Source of the DNA: JAAYZM01 sp964510785
GTDB taxonomy: Bacteria; Actinomycetota; Actinomycetes; Actinomycetales; Cellulomonadaceae
Direction: 5' to 3'
DNA length: 64,000 nt
Assembly: GCA_964510785.1 (NCBI GenBank)
Contig: CAZECM010000010.1
Coordinates: 1-64,000, forward strand
Below, in pieces: positions 1 through 8,837 of the stretch (the first letter of the stretch is position 1; each line of letters opens with the position of its first letter). A program made the position numbers and the translations under genes. The notes beneath the pieces are model-generated. The model had not been told where the DNA came from. It saw only the letters and a list, made by a program, of their open reading frames with translations, and did no database searches.

Positions 1-1
1 G

Positions 2-259
2 CCGAGCCAGGAGCGCTGGCTCGAGCTCACCTCGACGTCGAACTGCACCACGTTCCAGGCGCGCCGGCTCGGGGTGCGGGAGCGGGCCGACGACGGCGGG
101 ACGCGCCCGGTCGCGACGCTCAACGGCACGCTCGCCACGACCCGCTGGATCGTCGCGCTGCTCGAGAACCACCAGCGCGCGGACGGCTCGGTCCACGTCC
201 CCGAGGGGCTGCGGCCCTACCTCGGCGGGCTCGAAGAACTGACCCCGGTCGCGCGATGA
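2..259 (+). CDS. serS: Seryl-tRNA synthetase, C-terminal part
   Basis: This is the last 85 residues of a class II aminoacyl-tRNA synthetase that charges tRNA-Ser; the 5' end lies outside the window. The block TSTSNCTTFQARRL and the downstream class II motif 3 (LNGTLATTRWIVALLE) are characteristic of SerRS. The frame is open from base 2 and ends at a TGA that overlaps the ATG of the next gene by 4 bases (ATGA), so the two are probably translationally coupled. Only the C-terminal half of the catalytic core can be judged; nothing in it looks abnormal. Confidence 0.95.
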   Translation, partial: PSQERWLELTSTSNCTTFQARRLGVRERADDGGTRPVATLNGTLATTRWIVALLENHQRADGSVHVPEGLRPYLGGLEELTPVAR

Positions 260-1050
260 CGAGCCCGCTCCTGGTCGCGCTCGACGTCGACGGCACGCTC
301 CTCACCTACGACGGCGTGCTCTCGGCAGCGACCCGGGACGCCGTCGGCGAGCTCGTCGCGGCGGGGCACCACGTCGTCATCGCGACGGGCCGCTCCGTGC
401 ACGGCACGGTCGACGTGTGGCGTGCGCTCGACATCACCGGGGGCTGGGTCGTCGCCTCCAACGGCGCCGTCACGGTCCGCATCGACCCCTTGGCGGAGCG
501 CGGCTGGGAGCCCCACGAGGTCATCACCTTCGACCCGTCGTTCGCGATCCAGCTGCTCGCCGAGGAGTTCCCCCAGGTGCGGTTCGCGGTCGAGGTGCTC
601 GGCGAGGGCTATCGCCTCAACACGGAGTTCCCGCCCGGCGAGCTCACGGGCACCCAGACGGTCGTGAGCATCGAGGAGCTGTGCGTCGCGCCCGTCACGC
701 GCCTCGTGGTGCGCGCCCCCGACCTGTCCGACGAGGACTTCGACCGCGTCGTGGGCCGGCTCGGGCTGCACGACGTCACCTACGCCGTGGGGTACACGGC
801 GTGGCTCGACATCGCGCCGTCGGGCACCACGAAGGCGAGCGCGCTCGAGACGCTGCGCCGCGAGCTCGACGTCGGCCCCGAGCGCACCGTCGCCGTCGGC
901 GACGGCCGCAACGACATCGAGATGCTCACCTGGGCCGCTCGCGGGGTGGCGATGGGTCACGCGTCGCCCGAGGTGCGCGCCGTCGCCGACGAGGTCACGG
1001 GCACGATCGACGACGACGGCGTCCTCGCGGTGCTGCGCTCGCTCAGGTGA
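256..1050 (+). CDS. Cof-type HAD-IIB family hydrolase
   Basis: A 264-residue haloacid-dehalogenase phosphatase, normal length for the Cof/IIB group. Motif I is D10-V-D12-G-T14 (nucleophile and acid Asp). The S/T of motif II and the Thr-Gly of the IATGRS block follow, and GDGRNDIEML at about 215-224 is motif IV, which binds Mg2+. The substrate, probably a sugar phosphate or nucleotide phosphate, cannot be deduced. The ATGA overlap with serS indicates one operon, an arrangement often seen in Actinobacteria. It lies just upstream of a sugar-uptake locus but has no visible functional tie to it. Confidence 0.92.
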   Translation: MTSPLLVALDVDGTLLTYDGVLSAATRDAVGELVAAGHHVVIATGRSVHGTVDVWRALDITGGWVVASNGAVTVRIDPLAERGWEPHEVITFDPSFAIQLLAEEFPQVRFAVEVLGEGYRLNTEFPPGELTGTQTVVSIEELCVAPVTRLVVRAPDLSDEDFDRVVGRLGLHDVTYAVGYTAWLDIAPSGTTKASALETLRRELDVGPERTVAVGDGRNDIEMLTWAARGVAMGHASPEVRAVADEVTGTIDDDGVLAVLRSLR

Positions 1051-1081
1051 CCCGCTTGACAGCCGGAGCACAATCACGGCC

Positions 1082-2089
1082 ATGAGCGCAGGCATCGAGG
1101 ACGTCGCGAAGGCCGCCGGTGTGTCGACGGCCACCGTCTCGCGCGCCCTGCGCGGTCTGCCCAACGTCACGGAGTCCACCCGGCTGCGCGTGCGAGAGGC
1201 GGCGGACCGGCTCGGCTACGTCCCCTCGCCGTCGGCGGCGTCCCTCGTCACGGGGCGTACCCGCACCATCGCGGTGGTGTGCCCGTGGGTCAACCACTGG
1301 TTCTTCGCGAACGTCATCGAGGGTGCGGAGGCGACGCTGCGCACGGAGGGCTTCGACGTCCTGCTGCACACGTTCGACTCCTCGCGCGCGCTGCCCCGGC
1401 CGCCGCTCGAACCCTCCGCGTTGCGGCGGCGGGTCGACGGGGTGATCGTCCTGGGCGTGCCGCTCGAGGAGGAGGAGATCCGGGCCGTCGTCGACCTCGG
1501 GCAGCCCGTGATCTTCATCGGGACCGGGAGCCAGGACACCGTGACCGTGCGGCTCGACGACCTCCGCACGGGCAGGGAGGCGACGGAGCACCTGCTCGAC
1601 CTGGGGCACCGTCGGATCGGGCACCTCGTCGGGACGCCGGACGGGGTCGCGCGGTGGAACCCGGGCGTGCAGCGGCACGAGGGGTGGCTCGCGGCGCTCG
1701 CCTCGCGCGGGGTCACGCCCGAGCCGGGCTGGGCCGTCCCCGGCCGTTTCGACATCGCGACGGGCCGTGCCGCCCTGCACGAGCTGCTCGACCGGCACCC
1801 CCACATCACGGCGGTGTTCGCGGCGAGCGACGAGATGGCGATGGGTGCGGTGATCGCGGCACGCGAGCGTGGCGTGGAGATCGGGCGGGACCTCTCGCTC
1901 ATCGGGGTCGACGGGCACGACGTGTGCGAGGTGCTCGGGCTGACGACGATGGCCCAGCCCGCGCTCGAGCAGGGGCAGGTCGCCGCGACGATGCTGCTCG
2001 AGATGATCACGGGGGCGCCCGTGCCCGAAGAGGTCGTCTTCACGACGACGCTCGTGCGGCGGGCCTCGACGGCGCCTCCTTCGCGCTGA
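1082..2089 (+). CDS. LacI-family transcriptional regulator of the sugar importer
   Basis: A 335-residue repressor. The N-terminal HTH (residues 4-25, IEDVAKAAGVSTATVSRALRG) and hinge helix are followed by a periplasmic-binding-protein-like effector domain. A GGAG at 1065-1068 precedes the chosen ATG. The gene sits in front of an alpha-glucoside-type ABC importer on the same strand, and a perfect LacI-type palindrome lies between them (2185-2202). This strongly suggests that it represses that operon and is released by an imported sugar. The effector is unknown; a maltose, trehalose or other alpha-glucoside signal is an inference from the AglEFG-like transporter. Confidence 0.9.
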   Translation: MSAGIEDVAKAAGVSTATVSRALRGLPNVTESTRLRVREAADRLGYVPSPSAASLVTGRTRTIAVVCPWVNHWFFANVIEGAEATLRTEGFDVLLHTFDSSRALPRPPLEPSALRRRVDGVIVLGVPLEEEEIRAVVDLGQPVIFIGTGSQDTVTVRLDDLRTGREATEHLLDLGHRRIGHLVGTPDGVARWNPGVQRHEGWLAALASRGVTPEPGWAVPGRFDIATGRAALHELLDRHPHITAVFAASDEMAMGAVIAARERGVEIGRDLSLIGVDGHDVCEVLGLTTMAQPALEQGQVAATMLLEMITGAPVPEEVVFTTTLVRRASTAPPSR

Positions 2090-2184
2090 CGACGCCCTCG
2101 ACGGGCGGGGCCGCCGTCGCGGCTCTAGGGTGGTTGGCGTCCGATCGTGACCACACCGTGACTTGATCGGGCTTGCGAAACGTA

Positions 2185-2202
2185 CATGTAAGCGCTTACA
2201 TG
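2185..2202. promoter_or_regulatory. LacI-family operator, perfect 18-bp palindrome
   Basis: CATGTAAGCGCTTACATG is fully self-complementary and contains the central CG expected of LacI/GalR operators. It lies 42 bp upstream of the binding-protein ATG. A possible -35 (TTGATC, 2163-2168) precedes it, so binding would block initiation. Confidence 0.85.
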
Positions 2203-2244
2203 GAGCCACCTGACCAGCACCACGACGTCGTGGAGGAAACACAC

Positions 2245-3660
2245 ATGCGCATCAAGAACGCGCGGGGGGCCATCGCCCTCACCGCCGGAGCGAGCCTCGC
2301 TCTCGTCCTTTCGGCCTGTGCGCCGCCGATGGAGACCGAAGAGCCCGGCGGCACGGACACCGACACCGGAACGACCGAGCCCACGGGCGACGTCGCCGAA
2401 GGTTGTGAGGACTTCGCCGTCTACGGCGACCTCTCCGGAACGCAGGTCACCGTCTACACCTCGATCGTCGAGGTGGAGCAGGTGGACCAGGAGGAGTCCT
2501 ACGACAAGTTCGAGGAGTGCACGGGCGCGACCATCGTCTACGAGGGTTCGCGTGAGTTCGAGGCGCAGCTGCTCGTGCGCGTCGAGGCCGGTAGCGCCCC
2601 GGACATCGCCTACCTGCCCCAGCCGGGCCTGCTGAACACGATCGTCAACGACTTCCCGGACACGATCGTGCCGGCATCGCCCGAGACCGAGGCGAACGTC
2701 GACAAGTTCTTCGCTCCGTCGTGGAAGGAGTACGGCACCGTCAACGGCACGTTCTACGCGGCGCCGCTCGGGGCGAACATGAAGTCCTTCGTCTGGTACA
2801 ACCCCGCGGTCTTCGCCGACAAGGGCTACACGGTCCCCGAGACGTGGGACGAGATGCTCACGCTGACCGACACGATCGCCGCGGACTTCCCCGACTCCAA
2901 GCCGTGGTGCGCGGGCATCGAGTCCGGTGACGCGACCGGCTGGCCGGCCACGGACTGGATCGAGGACGTCGTGCTGCGCGCCTCGGGCCCCGAGGTCTAC
3001 GACCAGTGGGTCGCCCACGAGATCCCGTTCAACGACCCGCAGATCAAGGCGGCCTTCGACGTCGCGGACGACATCCTGCGTGACCCGGCCCGCGTCAACG
3101 GCGGCTTCGGCAACGTCGCGACGATCGCGACGACGCCGTGGACCGACGGTGGCCTGCCGATCCTGCCCGACGGCGACGACGACCCGCAGTGCTTCCTGCA
3201 CCGTGCGGCGAACTTCTACCAGAACAACTGGCCTGCGGGCACGAACGTGGCCGAGGACGGCGACGTCTTCGCCTTCTACCTGCCGTCGATCGACGGCGAG
3301 ACGTTCCCCGTGCTCGGCGGTGGCGAGTTCGTCGCCGCGTTCCGTGACGCCCCCGAGGTCGCCGCGTTCCAGGCGTTCCTCGCCTCCGACACGTGGGCCA
3401 ACGAGAAGGCTCGTGTCACCGAGGGTGGCGGTTGGGTCTCGGCCAACAGCGGCCTCGATATCAACAACCTGGCCACCGACTTCGACAAGCTCGCCTCGTC
3501 GGTGCTCGGTGACCCGAACTCGGTCATCCGCTTCGACGCTTCCGACCTCATGCCTGCCGCGGTGGGTGCCGGTAGCTTCTGGCGCGAGATGACGAACTGG
3601 TTCGCCGAGGGCAAGGACACGCAGGCGGTCCTCGACGCGATCGAGGCGTCCTGGCCGTGA
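2245..3660 (+). CDS. Sugar ABC transporter substrate-binding lipoprotein (AglE-like)
   Basis: A 471-residue extracellular solute-binding protein. The ATG at 2245 is chosen because GAGGAAAC sits just upstream and because it gives a clean lipoprotein signal: a basic N-terminus, a hydrophobic core, and the lipobox LSAC with Cys25. An acidic Glu/Thr/Gly linker follows. Length and order with the two permeases match the AglE family, which captures alpha-glucosides; the exact sugar is inferred. A 34-base hairpin (3694-3727) separates it from the permeases, a common way of making more binding protein than permease. An upstream start at 2173 is possible but would run through the operator. Confidence 0.88.
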   Translation: MRIKNARGAIALTAGASLALVLSACAPPMETEEPGGTDTDTGTTEPTGDVAEGCEDFAVYGDLSGTQVTVYTSIVEVEQVDQEESYDKFEECTGATIVYEGSREFEAQLLVRVEAGSAPDIAYLPQPGLLNTIVNDFPDTIVPASPETEANVDKFFAPSWKEYGTVNGTFYAAPLGANMKSFVWYNPAVFADKGYTVPETWDEMLTLTDTIAADFPDSKPWCAGIESGDATGWPATDWIEDVVLRASGPEVYDQWVAHEIPFNDPQIKAAFDVADDILRDPARVNGGFGNVATIATTPWTDGGLPILPDGDDDPQCFLHRAANFYQNNWPAGTNVAEDGDVFAFYLPSIDGETFPVLGGGEFVAAFRDAPEVAAFQAFLASDTWANEKARVTEGGGWVSANSGLDINNLATDFDKLASSVLGDPNSVIRFDASDLMPAAVGAGSFWREMTNWFAEGKDTQAVLDAIEASWP

Positions 3661-3693
3661 TCCGGGCCTAGGGTCCGACATATAGCAGTACCG

Positions 3694-3727
3694 CGTCGGG
3701 GCTCGTCCCACAGGGCGAGCCCCGACG
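3694..3727 (+). terminator. Intra-operon hairpin between binding protein and permeases
   Basis: A 12-bp perfect stem (CGTCGGGGCTCG with its complement at 3716-3727) has no strong T-run after it. It probably acts as an mRNA stabiliser or attenuator that favours the binding-protein transcript. Confidence 0.7.
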
Positions 3728-3796
3728 TGACACTCGGCAAAGGGGCCGGGGAGCTGTGCGGCCCCGAGCGACGACGACTCGGAGGATTGGATAAGC

Positions 3797-4825
3797 GTGG
3801 ACTACATCGCGTACTACTTCGACTGGCTCCTCGGTGAGGTTCGGGACTTCCTGCTCGTCGCCAACACGCCGGGGCAGAAGATCGTCCTCGCGATCGTCGT
3901 CATCGCACTCTTCGTCGGGGTCATGGCGCTGCTGCTGTGGCTGGTCGACCGGCCCAAGAACCCGCGCGGCTGGCTGGTTGCCTCGGTGTTCGCCGGGCCG
4001 GCGCTCCTGCTCATCGGCTTCGGCCTGGTCTACCCGGCCATCCGTACGACCTACTCCTCGTTCTACGACCGCACGAGCACCACCTTCGTGGGCTGGGACA
4101 ACTACGTCAGGGCGTTCTCCGAGTCCGAGTTCCAGATCGTGCTGCGCAACACGGCGTTGTGGGTCTTCGTCGTGCCGATCGTCGCGACGGCGGTCGGGCT
4201 GATCTACGCCGTCCTCGTGGACCGGACCCGTTTCGAGAAGCTCGCCAAGACGCTCGTCTTCATGCCTATGGCGATCTCGATGGTCGGCGCCTCGATCATC
4301 TGGAAGTTCGTCTACGACTACCGGCAGGCGAGCTCGCCGCAGACGGGCCTGCTCAACCAGGCGCTCGTGTGGATCGGCGTCGAACCCCAGCAGTTCCTGC
4401 TCATGCAGCCGTGGAACAACTTCTTCCTCATCGCGGTGATGGTCTGGATCCAGACCGGGTTCGCGATGACGATCCTGTCCGCCTCGATCAGGGCCATCCC
4501 TGAGGACATCGTCGAGGCCGCGCGGCTCGACGGCCTCTCCGGCGTGACCATGTTCCGCCACATCACCGTGCCGAGCATCCGCCCTGCGCTCATCGTCGTC
4601 GTCACGACCATCGCGATGGCCACCCTCAAGGTCTTCGACATCGTGCGCACCATGACGGCGGGCAACTTCGGTACGTCCGTCGTGGCCAACGAGTTCTACA
4701 CCCAGAGCTTCCGCTACAACGACAAGGGTCTCGGCGCGACGCTCGCCGTCATCCTCTTCGTGCTCGTCATCCCGCTCGTCATCTACAACGTGCGCCAGAT
4801 GCGCAAGGTTGAGGAGATCCGATGA
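3797..4825 (+). CDS. Sugar ABC transporter permease, AglF-like
   Basis: A 342-residue inner-membrane permease of the binding-protein-dependent (MalF) class. The GTG start has GGAGG at 3781-3785. An extra N-terminal TM segment, about residues 30-55, precedes the usual six, as in AglF-type proteins. The EAA loop that docks the ATPase is EAARLDGLSGVTMFRHITVP, around residue 239. The gene overlaps the next permease by ATGA. No ATP-binding subunit is encoded here, so a shared MsmK/MalK-type ATPase elsewhere in the genome must energise the system. Confidence 0.9.
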   Translation: MDYIAYYFDWLLGEVRDFLLVANTPGQKIVLAIVVIALFVGVMALLLWLVDRPKNPRGWLVASVFAGPALLLIGFGLVYPAIRTTYSSFYDRTSTTFVGWDNYVRAFSESEFQIVLRNTALWVFVVPIVATAVGLIYAVLVDRTRFEKLAKTLVFMPMAISMVGASIIWKFVYDYRQASSPQTGLLNQALVWIGVEPQQFLLMQPWNNFFLIAVMVWIQTGFAMTILSASIRAIPEDIVEAARLDGLSGVTMFRHITVPSIRPALIVVVTTIAMATLKVFDIVRTMTAGNFGTSVVANEFYTQSFRYNDKGLGATLAVILFVLVIPLVIYNVRQMRKVEEIR

Positions 4826-5733
4826 CCACCTCGACCCCGCCCGTCACGGCGGCCCCTGCCCGCGCGGACGTCTCGGGTCGCGCGCGCAAGCTCCGCAAGC
4901 GGCTGAGCAACCCGTGGGCGTCGCTCGCAGCGATCGTCATCGCGCTGCTGTGGACCATCCCGACGATCGGTCTGCTCATCACGTCGTTCCGGCCCGAGCT
5001 GGACATCAAGCGCAACGGCTGGTGGAACGTCTTCACCAACCCGAGCTTCACGCTCGCGAACTACGAGCAGGCGATGTTCGGCAGCCAGACGAGCCTCGCG
5101 ACGTACTTCGTCAACACGCTCGTCATCACGCTGCCCGCGGTCGTCATCCCGATCTCGATCGCGCTGCTCGCGGCCTACGCCTTCGCGTGGATCGACTTCA
5201 AGGGCCGCGACTTCCTCTTCGTCGCGGTGTTCGCGCTGCAGATCGTCCCCATCCAGGTCACGCTCATCCCGCTGCTCACGCAGTACAACGTCTGGGGCAT
5301 GTCGGGGTCCTTCTGGCCCGTGTGGCTCTCGCACTCGATGTTCGCGCTGCCGCTCGCGATCTTCCTGCTGCACAACTTCATGAAGGACGTGCCGCCCTCG
5401 CTCGTCGAGGCCGCGCGCGTCGACGGCGCGGGGCACGTGAAGATCTTCTTCCGGGTGCTCCTCCCGCTCCTCGTACCCGCGATCGCGTCCTTCGCGATCT
5501 TCCAGTTCCTGTGGGTGTGGAACGACCTGCTGGTCGCGCTGACGTTCGCGGGCGGCCGGGCCAACGTCGCTCCGCTCACGGTGCGCATCGCGGAGATGGT
5601 GGGCACGCGCGGCTCGGACTGGTTCCTGCTCTCGGCGGGCGCCTTCATCTCGATGATCGTCCCGGTCATCGTGTTCCTCTCTCTGCAGCGCTACTTCGTG
5701 CGCGGCATGATGGCGGGCTCCGTCAAGGGCTGA
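4822..5733 (+). CDS. Sugar ABC transporter permease, AglG-like
   Basis: A 303-residue MalG-class permease, the second membrane subunit of the importer. It has six TM segments and the EAA loop EAARVDGAGHVKIFFRVLLP about 100 residues before the end, the expected spacing. Translation is coupled to the preceding permease by a 4-base overlap. It is the last gene of the lacI-regulated transporter operon. Just after the stop lies a 21-bp tandem repeat. Confidence 0.92.
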   Translation: MTTSTPPVTAAPARADVSGRARKLRKRLSNPWASLAAIVIALLWTIPTIGLLITSFRPELDIKRNGWWNVFTNPSFTLANYEQAMFGSQTSLATYFVNTLVITLPAVVIPISIALLAAYAFAWIDFKGRDFLFVAVFALQIVPIQVTLIPLLTQYNVWGMSGSFWPVWLSHSMFALPLAIFLLHNFMKDVPPSLVEAARVDGAGHVKIFFRVLLPLLVPAIASFAIFQFLWVWNDLLVALTFAGGRANVAPLTVRIAEMVGTRGSDWFLLSAGAFISMIVPVIVFLSLQRYFVRGMMAGSVKG

Positions 5734-5785
5734 GCCCGGGCCGTCGAGGTCTGAGCCCGGGCCGTCGAGGTCTGAGCCCGGGCCG
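5730..5785. repeat. 21-bp tandem repeat at the end of the permease gene
   Basis: A unit beginning CTGAGCCCGGGCCGTCGAGG is present twice exactly (5730-5750 and 5751-5771), followed by a 14-base partial copy. The first copy includes the permease stop codon, so the duplication lies almost entirely outside the coding sequence. It is probably a replication-slippage product; no role is evident. Confidence 0.85.
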
Positions 5786-5804
5786 CGCGGGCTAGCGTGA
5801 GCCC

Positions 5805-6740
5805 GTGACTTCGGGCTGGGGTGGTGCGCGACGGGGTGTCGACGCCGTCCCGGCGCCCGTGCTGTTCGTGGGCTCGGGGCTCGCGCAGTACGTCGGTGCC
5901 GCGATCGCGGTCGGGCTGTTCGCCGTGGCCGGGGCACCGGAGACGGCGTGGTTGCGGATCCTCGTCGCCGCCGTGGTGCTGCTCGCGTGGCGCCGGCCGT
6001 GGCGTCAGACCTGGGCGCCGCGCGCGCTCGGGGGAGCGATCCTCTTCGGCCTCGTGCTCGCGGCGATGAACGTCGCGTTCTACCTCGCGATCGAGCACCT
6101 CCCGCTCGGCCTCGCCGTGGCGATCGAGTTCAGCGGACCCGTCGTCGTCGCGGCCGTCATGGGCAGGTCGCGAGAACGGTGGGGCGGGCTGCTGGCCGCC
6201 GTCGGCGTCCTCGTCCTGTCGGGAGCGGTGCTCTCGGGAGCGACGTCGGCCGCCGAGCCGGAGGGACCCGTCGTCGCGGCCCGGGGACTCGCGTGGATCG
6301 CGGTCGCGGCCGCGCTGTGGGCGGGGTACGTCGTCCTGGGGCGGCGTGTGGCGCGGGACGCGCAGGGGCACGGGCTGTCCTCGCTCGCCGTCGGCATGGG
6401 GGCCGGTGCGCTCGCGTTCGCGCCGTTCTTCGCGGTGCGGGCGCTGCCCCCGCTGCTCGACTGGCGGTTCGCGCTCGCGATCCTCGGCGTGGGGCTGCTC
6501 TCCTCGGTCGTGCCCTACGGGGTCGAACAGCTCGTGCTGCGCCGGGTCACCGCGGCGACGTTCGCGATCCTGCTCGCGCTGCTGCCGGCGACCGCCGTCG
6601 TCGTCGGAGCCGTGTGGTTGCGACAGGTCCCGACGTGGCCCGAGGTCGCCGGCATCGCCCTCGTGTGCGGCGCGATCGTGCTCGTCGGTGGTGGGCGTGC
6701 TCCGCGTGGTGGCCCGACGGCCGTGGAGACGGGCGGCTGA
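5805..6740 (+). CDS. EamA/RhtA-like drug/metabolite exporter
   Basis: A 311-residue polytopic membrane protein with about ten hydrophobic segments in two EamA repeats. The second half contains the typical stretch GVEQLVLRRVTAATFAILLA. RhtA-like members export amino acids such as threonine and homoserine; the substrate here is unknown. A GTG start is used, with no strong Shine-Dalgarno. It is co-directional with the sugar operon but separated from it by the tandem repeat, so it is probably a separate unit. Confidence 0.85.
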   Translation: MTSGWGGARRGVDAVPAPVLFVGSGLAQYVGAAIAVGLFAVAGAPETAWLRILVAAVVLLAWRRPWRQTWAPRALGGAILFGLVLAAMNVAFYLAIEHLPLGLAVAIEFSGPVVVAAVMGRSRERWGGLLAAVGVLVLSGAVLSGATSAAEPEGPVVAARGLAWIAVAAALWAGYVVLGRRVARDAQGHGLSSLAVGMGAGALAFAPFFAVRALPPLLDWRFALAILGVGLLSSVVPYGVEQLVLRRVTAATFAILLALLPATAVVVGAVWLRQVPTWPEVAGIALVCGAIVLVGGGRAPRGGPTAVETGG

Positions 6741-6803
6741 CGCCACAGACCTCACGTTCCGCGGCGCCGGAGCGTTTACTTCGTAGCGGTATGCCGCGCG
6801 TGG

Positions 6804-6903
6804 NNNNNNNNNNNNNNNNNNNNNNNNNNNNNNNNNNNNNNNNNNNNNNNNNNNNNNNNNNNNNNNNNNNNNNNNNNNNNNNNNNNNNNNNNNNNNNNNN
6901 NNN
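6804..6903. other. Assembly gap, 100 N
   Basis: Exactly 100 undetermined bases, the conventional placeholder for a scaffold gap of unknown length. The gap removes the N-terminus of the following decarboxylase gene and possibly other sequence. Confidence 0.99.
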
Positions 6904-8141
6904 GTGGACCGGCTCGCGGAGCTGCTGCGCGACGGCACGGTGCACACCACACACCCGCGCTACTTCGGCCTGTTCAACCCGACACCGAGCTTCATGGGCA
7001 TCGTGGCGGACCTGCTCGCGGCCGCGTTCAACCCGCAGCTCGCGGCGAGCAGCCACGCCCCGGCCGCCGTCGAGATCGAGTCGTGGACCGTCCGCTACCT
7101 CGCCGAGCGGCTCGGGCTCGGCCCCTCGGTGGGTGGCTCGTTCACCTCGGGGGCGCCGAGGCCAATGCGAGCGCCGTGCACCTCGCGCTGACGCGGGCGC
7201 TGCCGCAAGCAGGAGAGATCGGCCTGGCGCGTACCGGGGTGGAGCCCACCGTCTACGCCTCGGCGGAGAGCCACCTCGCGTGGCTCAAGATCGCCCAGGT
7301 CACGGGTATCGGTCGGCGGTCGGTGCGGCTCGTCCCGGTGGATCGTGAGCTGCGCATGGACCTCGCGGCGCTGCGAGAGCTGATCGACGAGGACCGCGCC
7401 GCCGGCCGGCTGCCCGTGCTCGTGGTGGGTACCGCGGGGACCACCTCGGCCGGAGCGGTCGACCCGCTCGAGGAGCTGTCCTCGATCGCGACAACGGCGG
7501 GCGCGTCGTTCCACGTGGACGCCGCGTGGGCGGGCGCCGTCGCGCTGTCCGACTCGCTGCGCGGGCACCTCGCGGGCATCGAGCGCGCCGACTCGGTGAC
7601 GCTCGACCCGCACAAGTGGCTCTCGGTCCCCATGGGCGCGGGCATCTTCCTCACCCGGCACCCCGAGCTCCTCGCCCGGACGTACGGTGTGGCGACGCAC
7701 TACATGCCGGACCCGGTGGACACCGCTCCCGACCCCTACACGCACTCGGTGCAGTGGTCACGGCGGTTCGCCGGGCTCAAGCTCTTCGCGACGCTCGCCA
7801 CCGTGGGTCGGTCCGGGTACGCAGCGCAGCTCGAGCACGACGTCGCGCTCGGCGACCGGCTGCGCACGGGGCTCGCCTCGGACGAGTGGCGCATCGTCAG
7901 CTCGACCCCGTTGCCCGTCGTGTGCTTCGCCGATCCCGCCCGACCGGACGACCTGGCCCACCACGAGGCGCTCGCGGCCCGGGTCGTGGCGGGTGGTGAG
8001 GTCTGGATCTCCTCGACGGTCGTGGCGGGCGAGCCGTGCCTGCGCGCTTGCATCACGAGCCACCGCACCACGGCCGATGACGTCGACGCCCTGGTCCGGC
8101 TCCTGCGTGCCGCGCGGGACGCGGCGCCGGACCCGTCCTAG
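6904..8141 (+). CDS. PLP-dependent group II decarboxylase, 5'-truncated by gap and frameshifted
   Basis: Two open frames together encode an aromatic-amino-acid/glutamate decarboxylase-type enzyme (fold type I). The first, 6904 to about 7153, ends in SVGGSFTSG; the second continues GGAEANASAVHLAL, so the family block TSGGAEAN is split between frames. Adding one G to the five-G run at 7149-7153 restores it. The PLP lysine is in LDPHKWLSVP (Lys codon 7614-7616). A candidate ATG at 6791 precedes the gap. Because a homopolymer and an assembly gap are side by side, a sequencing error is more likely than true decay. The substrate is unknown. The stop TAG overlaps the stop of bpa on the other strand (CTAG, 8138-8141). 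Confidence 0.8.
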
Positions 8142-8755
8142 AGGTACTGACCGGGCCCGGGGTGGTCGTCCACGGCGCCGGGAGCCCCGGGGGGAGCCTG
8201 CCCGTCGGGCTGGGTTCCGGGCTGGCCGACGACGAGCCCCGAGGGCAGCGCGCGCCGCATCTGGGTGAGCTGGGCCTGCGCCGCCATCTGCTGCGCCACG
8301 AGCGCCGTCTGGATGCCGTGGAACAGGCCCTCGAGCCACCCCACGAGCTGGGCCTGGGCGATCCGGAGCTCGGCGTCGGACGGCGTGCGGTCGGCGGCGA
8401 GCGGCAGGGTGATGCGCTGCAGCTCGGCGATGAGCTCGGGGGACAGGCCGTCCTCGAGCTCGTGGAGCGACTTGGCGTGCACGGCCGCGAGGCGCTCGCG
8501 GGCCGCGTCGTCGAGCGGGGCGGAGCGCACCTCGTCGAGGAGCTGCTTGATCATCGTGCCGATGCGCATGACCTTCGCGGGCTGGTCCACGAGGGCGTGC
8601 GGGTCCTCGGTGTCCGCGGCGGAGGAAGCCACGGGGACCTCGGTGCCGTGGGGGCCGACGACGACGATCCGGGGCCGGTTCTCCCCGGACGTGCTCTCGC
8701 CACCTTCGGCGTCCTGGTCGCCGTCGTGCTCGCGGTCCTGCTCGTCGTGGGTCAT
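8138..8755 (-). CDS. bpa: Bacterial proteasome activator Bpa/PafE
   Basis: A 205-residue protein (starting at MTHDEQ; an in-frame ATG five codons upstream is possible). Bpa forms an ATP-independent ring that opens the 20S proteasome gate. The helical core (VDQPAKVMRIGTMIKQLLDEVRSAP, interrupted here only for description, through LFHGIQTALVAQQMAAQAQL) and the C-terminal GQYL tail that docks into the proteasome are both clear. A charged N-terminal tail and a Pro/Gly-rich linker flank the core, as in Rv3780. Its presence predicts that the genome encodes a proteasome. It is convergent with the decarboxylase, the two stops sharing CTAG. Confidence 0.93.
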   Translation of the reverse strand: MTHDEQDREHDGDQDAEGGESTSGENRPRIVVVGPHGTEVPVASSAADTEDPHALVDQPAKVMRIGTMIKQLLDEVRSAPLDDAARERLAAVHAKSLHELEDGLSPELIAELQRITLPLAADRTPSDAELRIAQAQLVGWLEGLFHGIQTALVAQQMAAQAQLTQMRRALPSGLVVGQPGTQPDGQAPPGAPGAVDDHPGPGQYL

Positions 8756-8837
8756 CCGACTAGTCTGCACCGAACCGCGCGCACCACGGGTTGGTCGCCG
8801 TCAGCCGGGGCACCACGCACAGGATAAGTTTCTTCGT

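Noticed and set aside
8265..8837. Upstream extension of the sugar-isomerase frame
   Set aside because: It is the antisense of bpa, which has clear family motifs; the isomerase family begins at ATG 8838.
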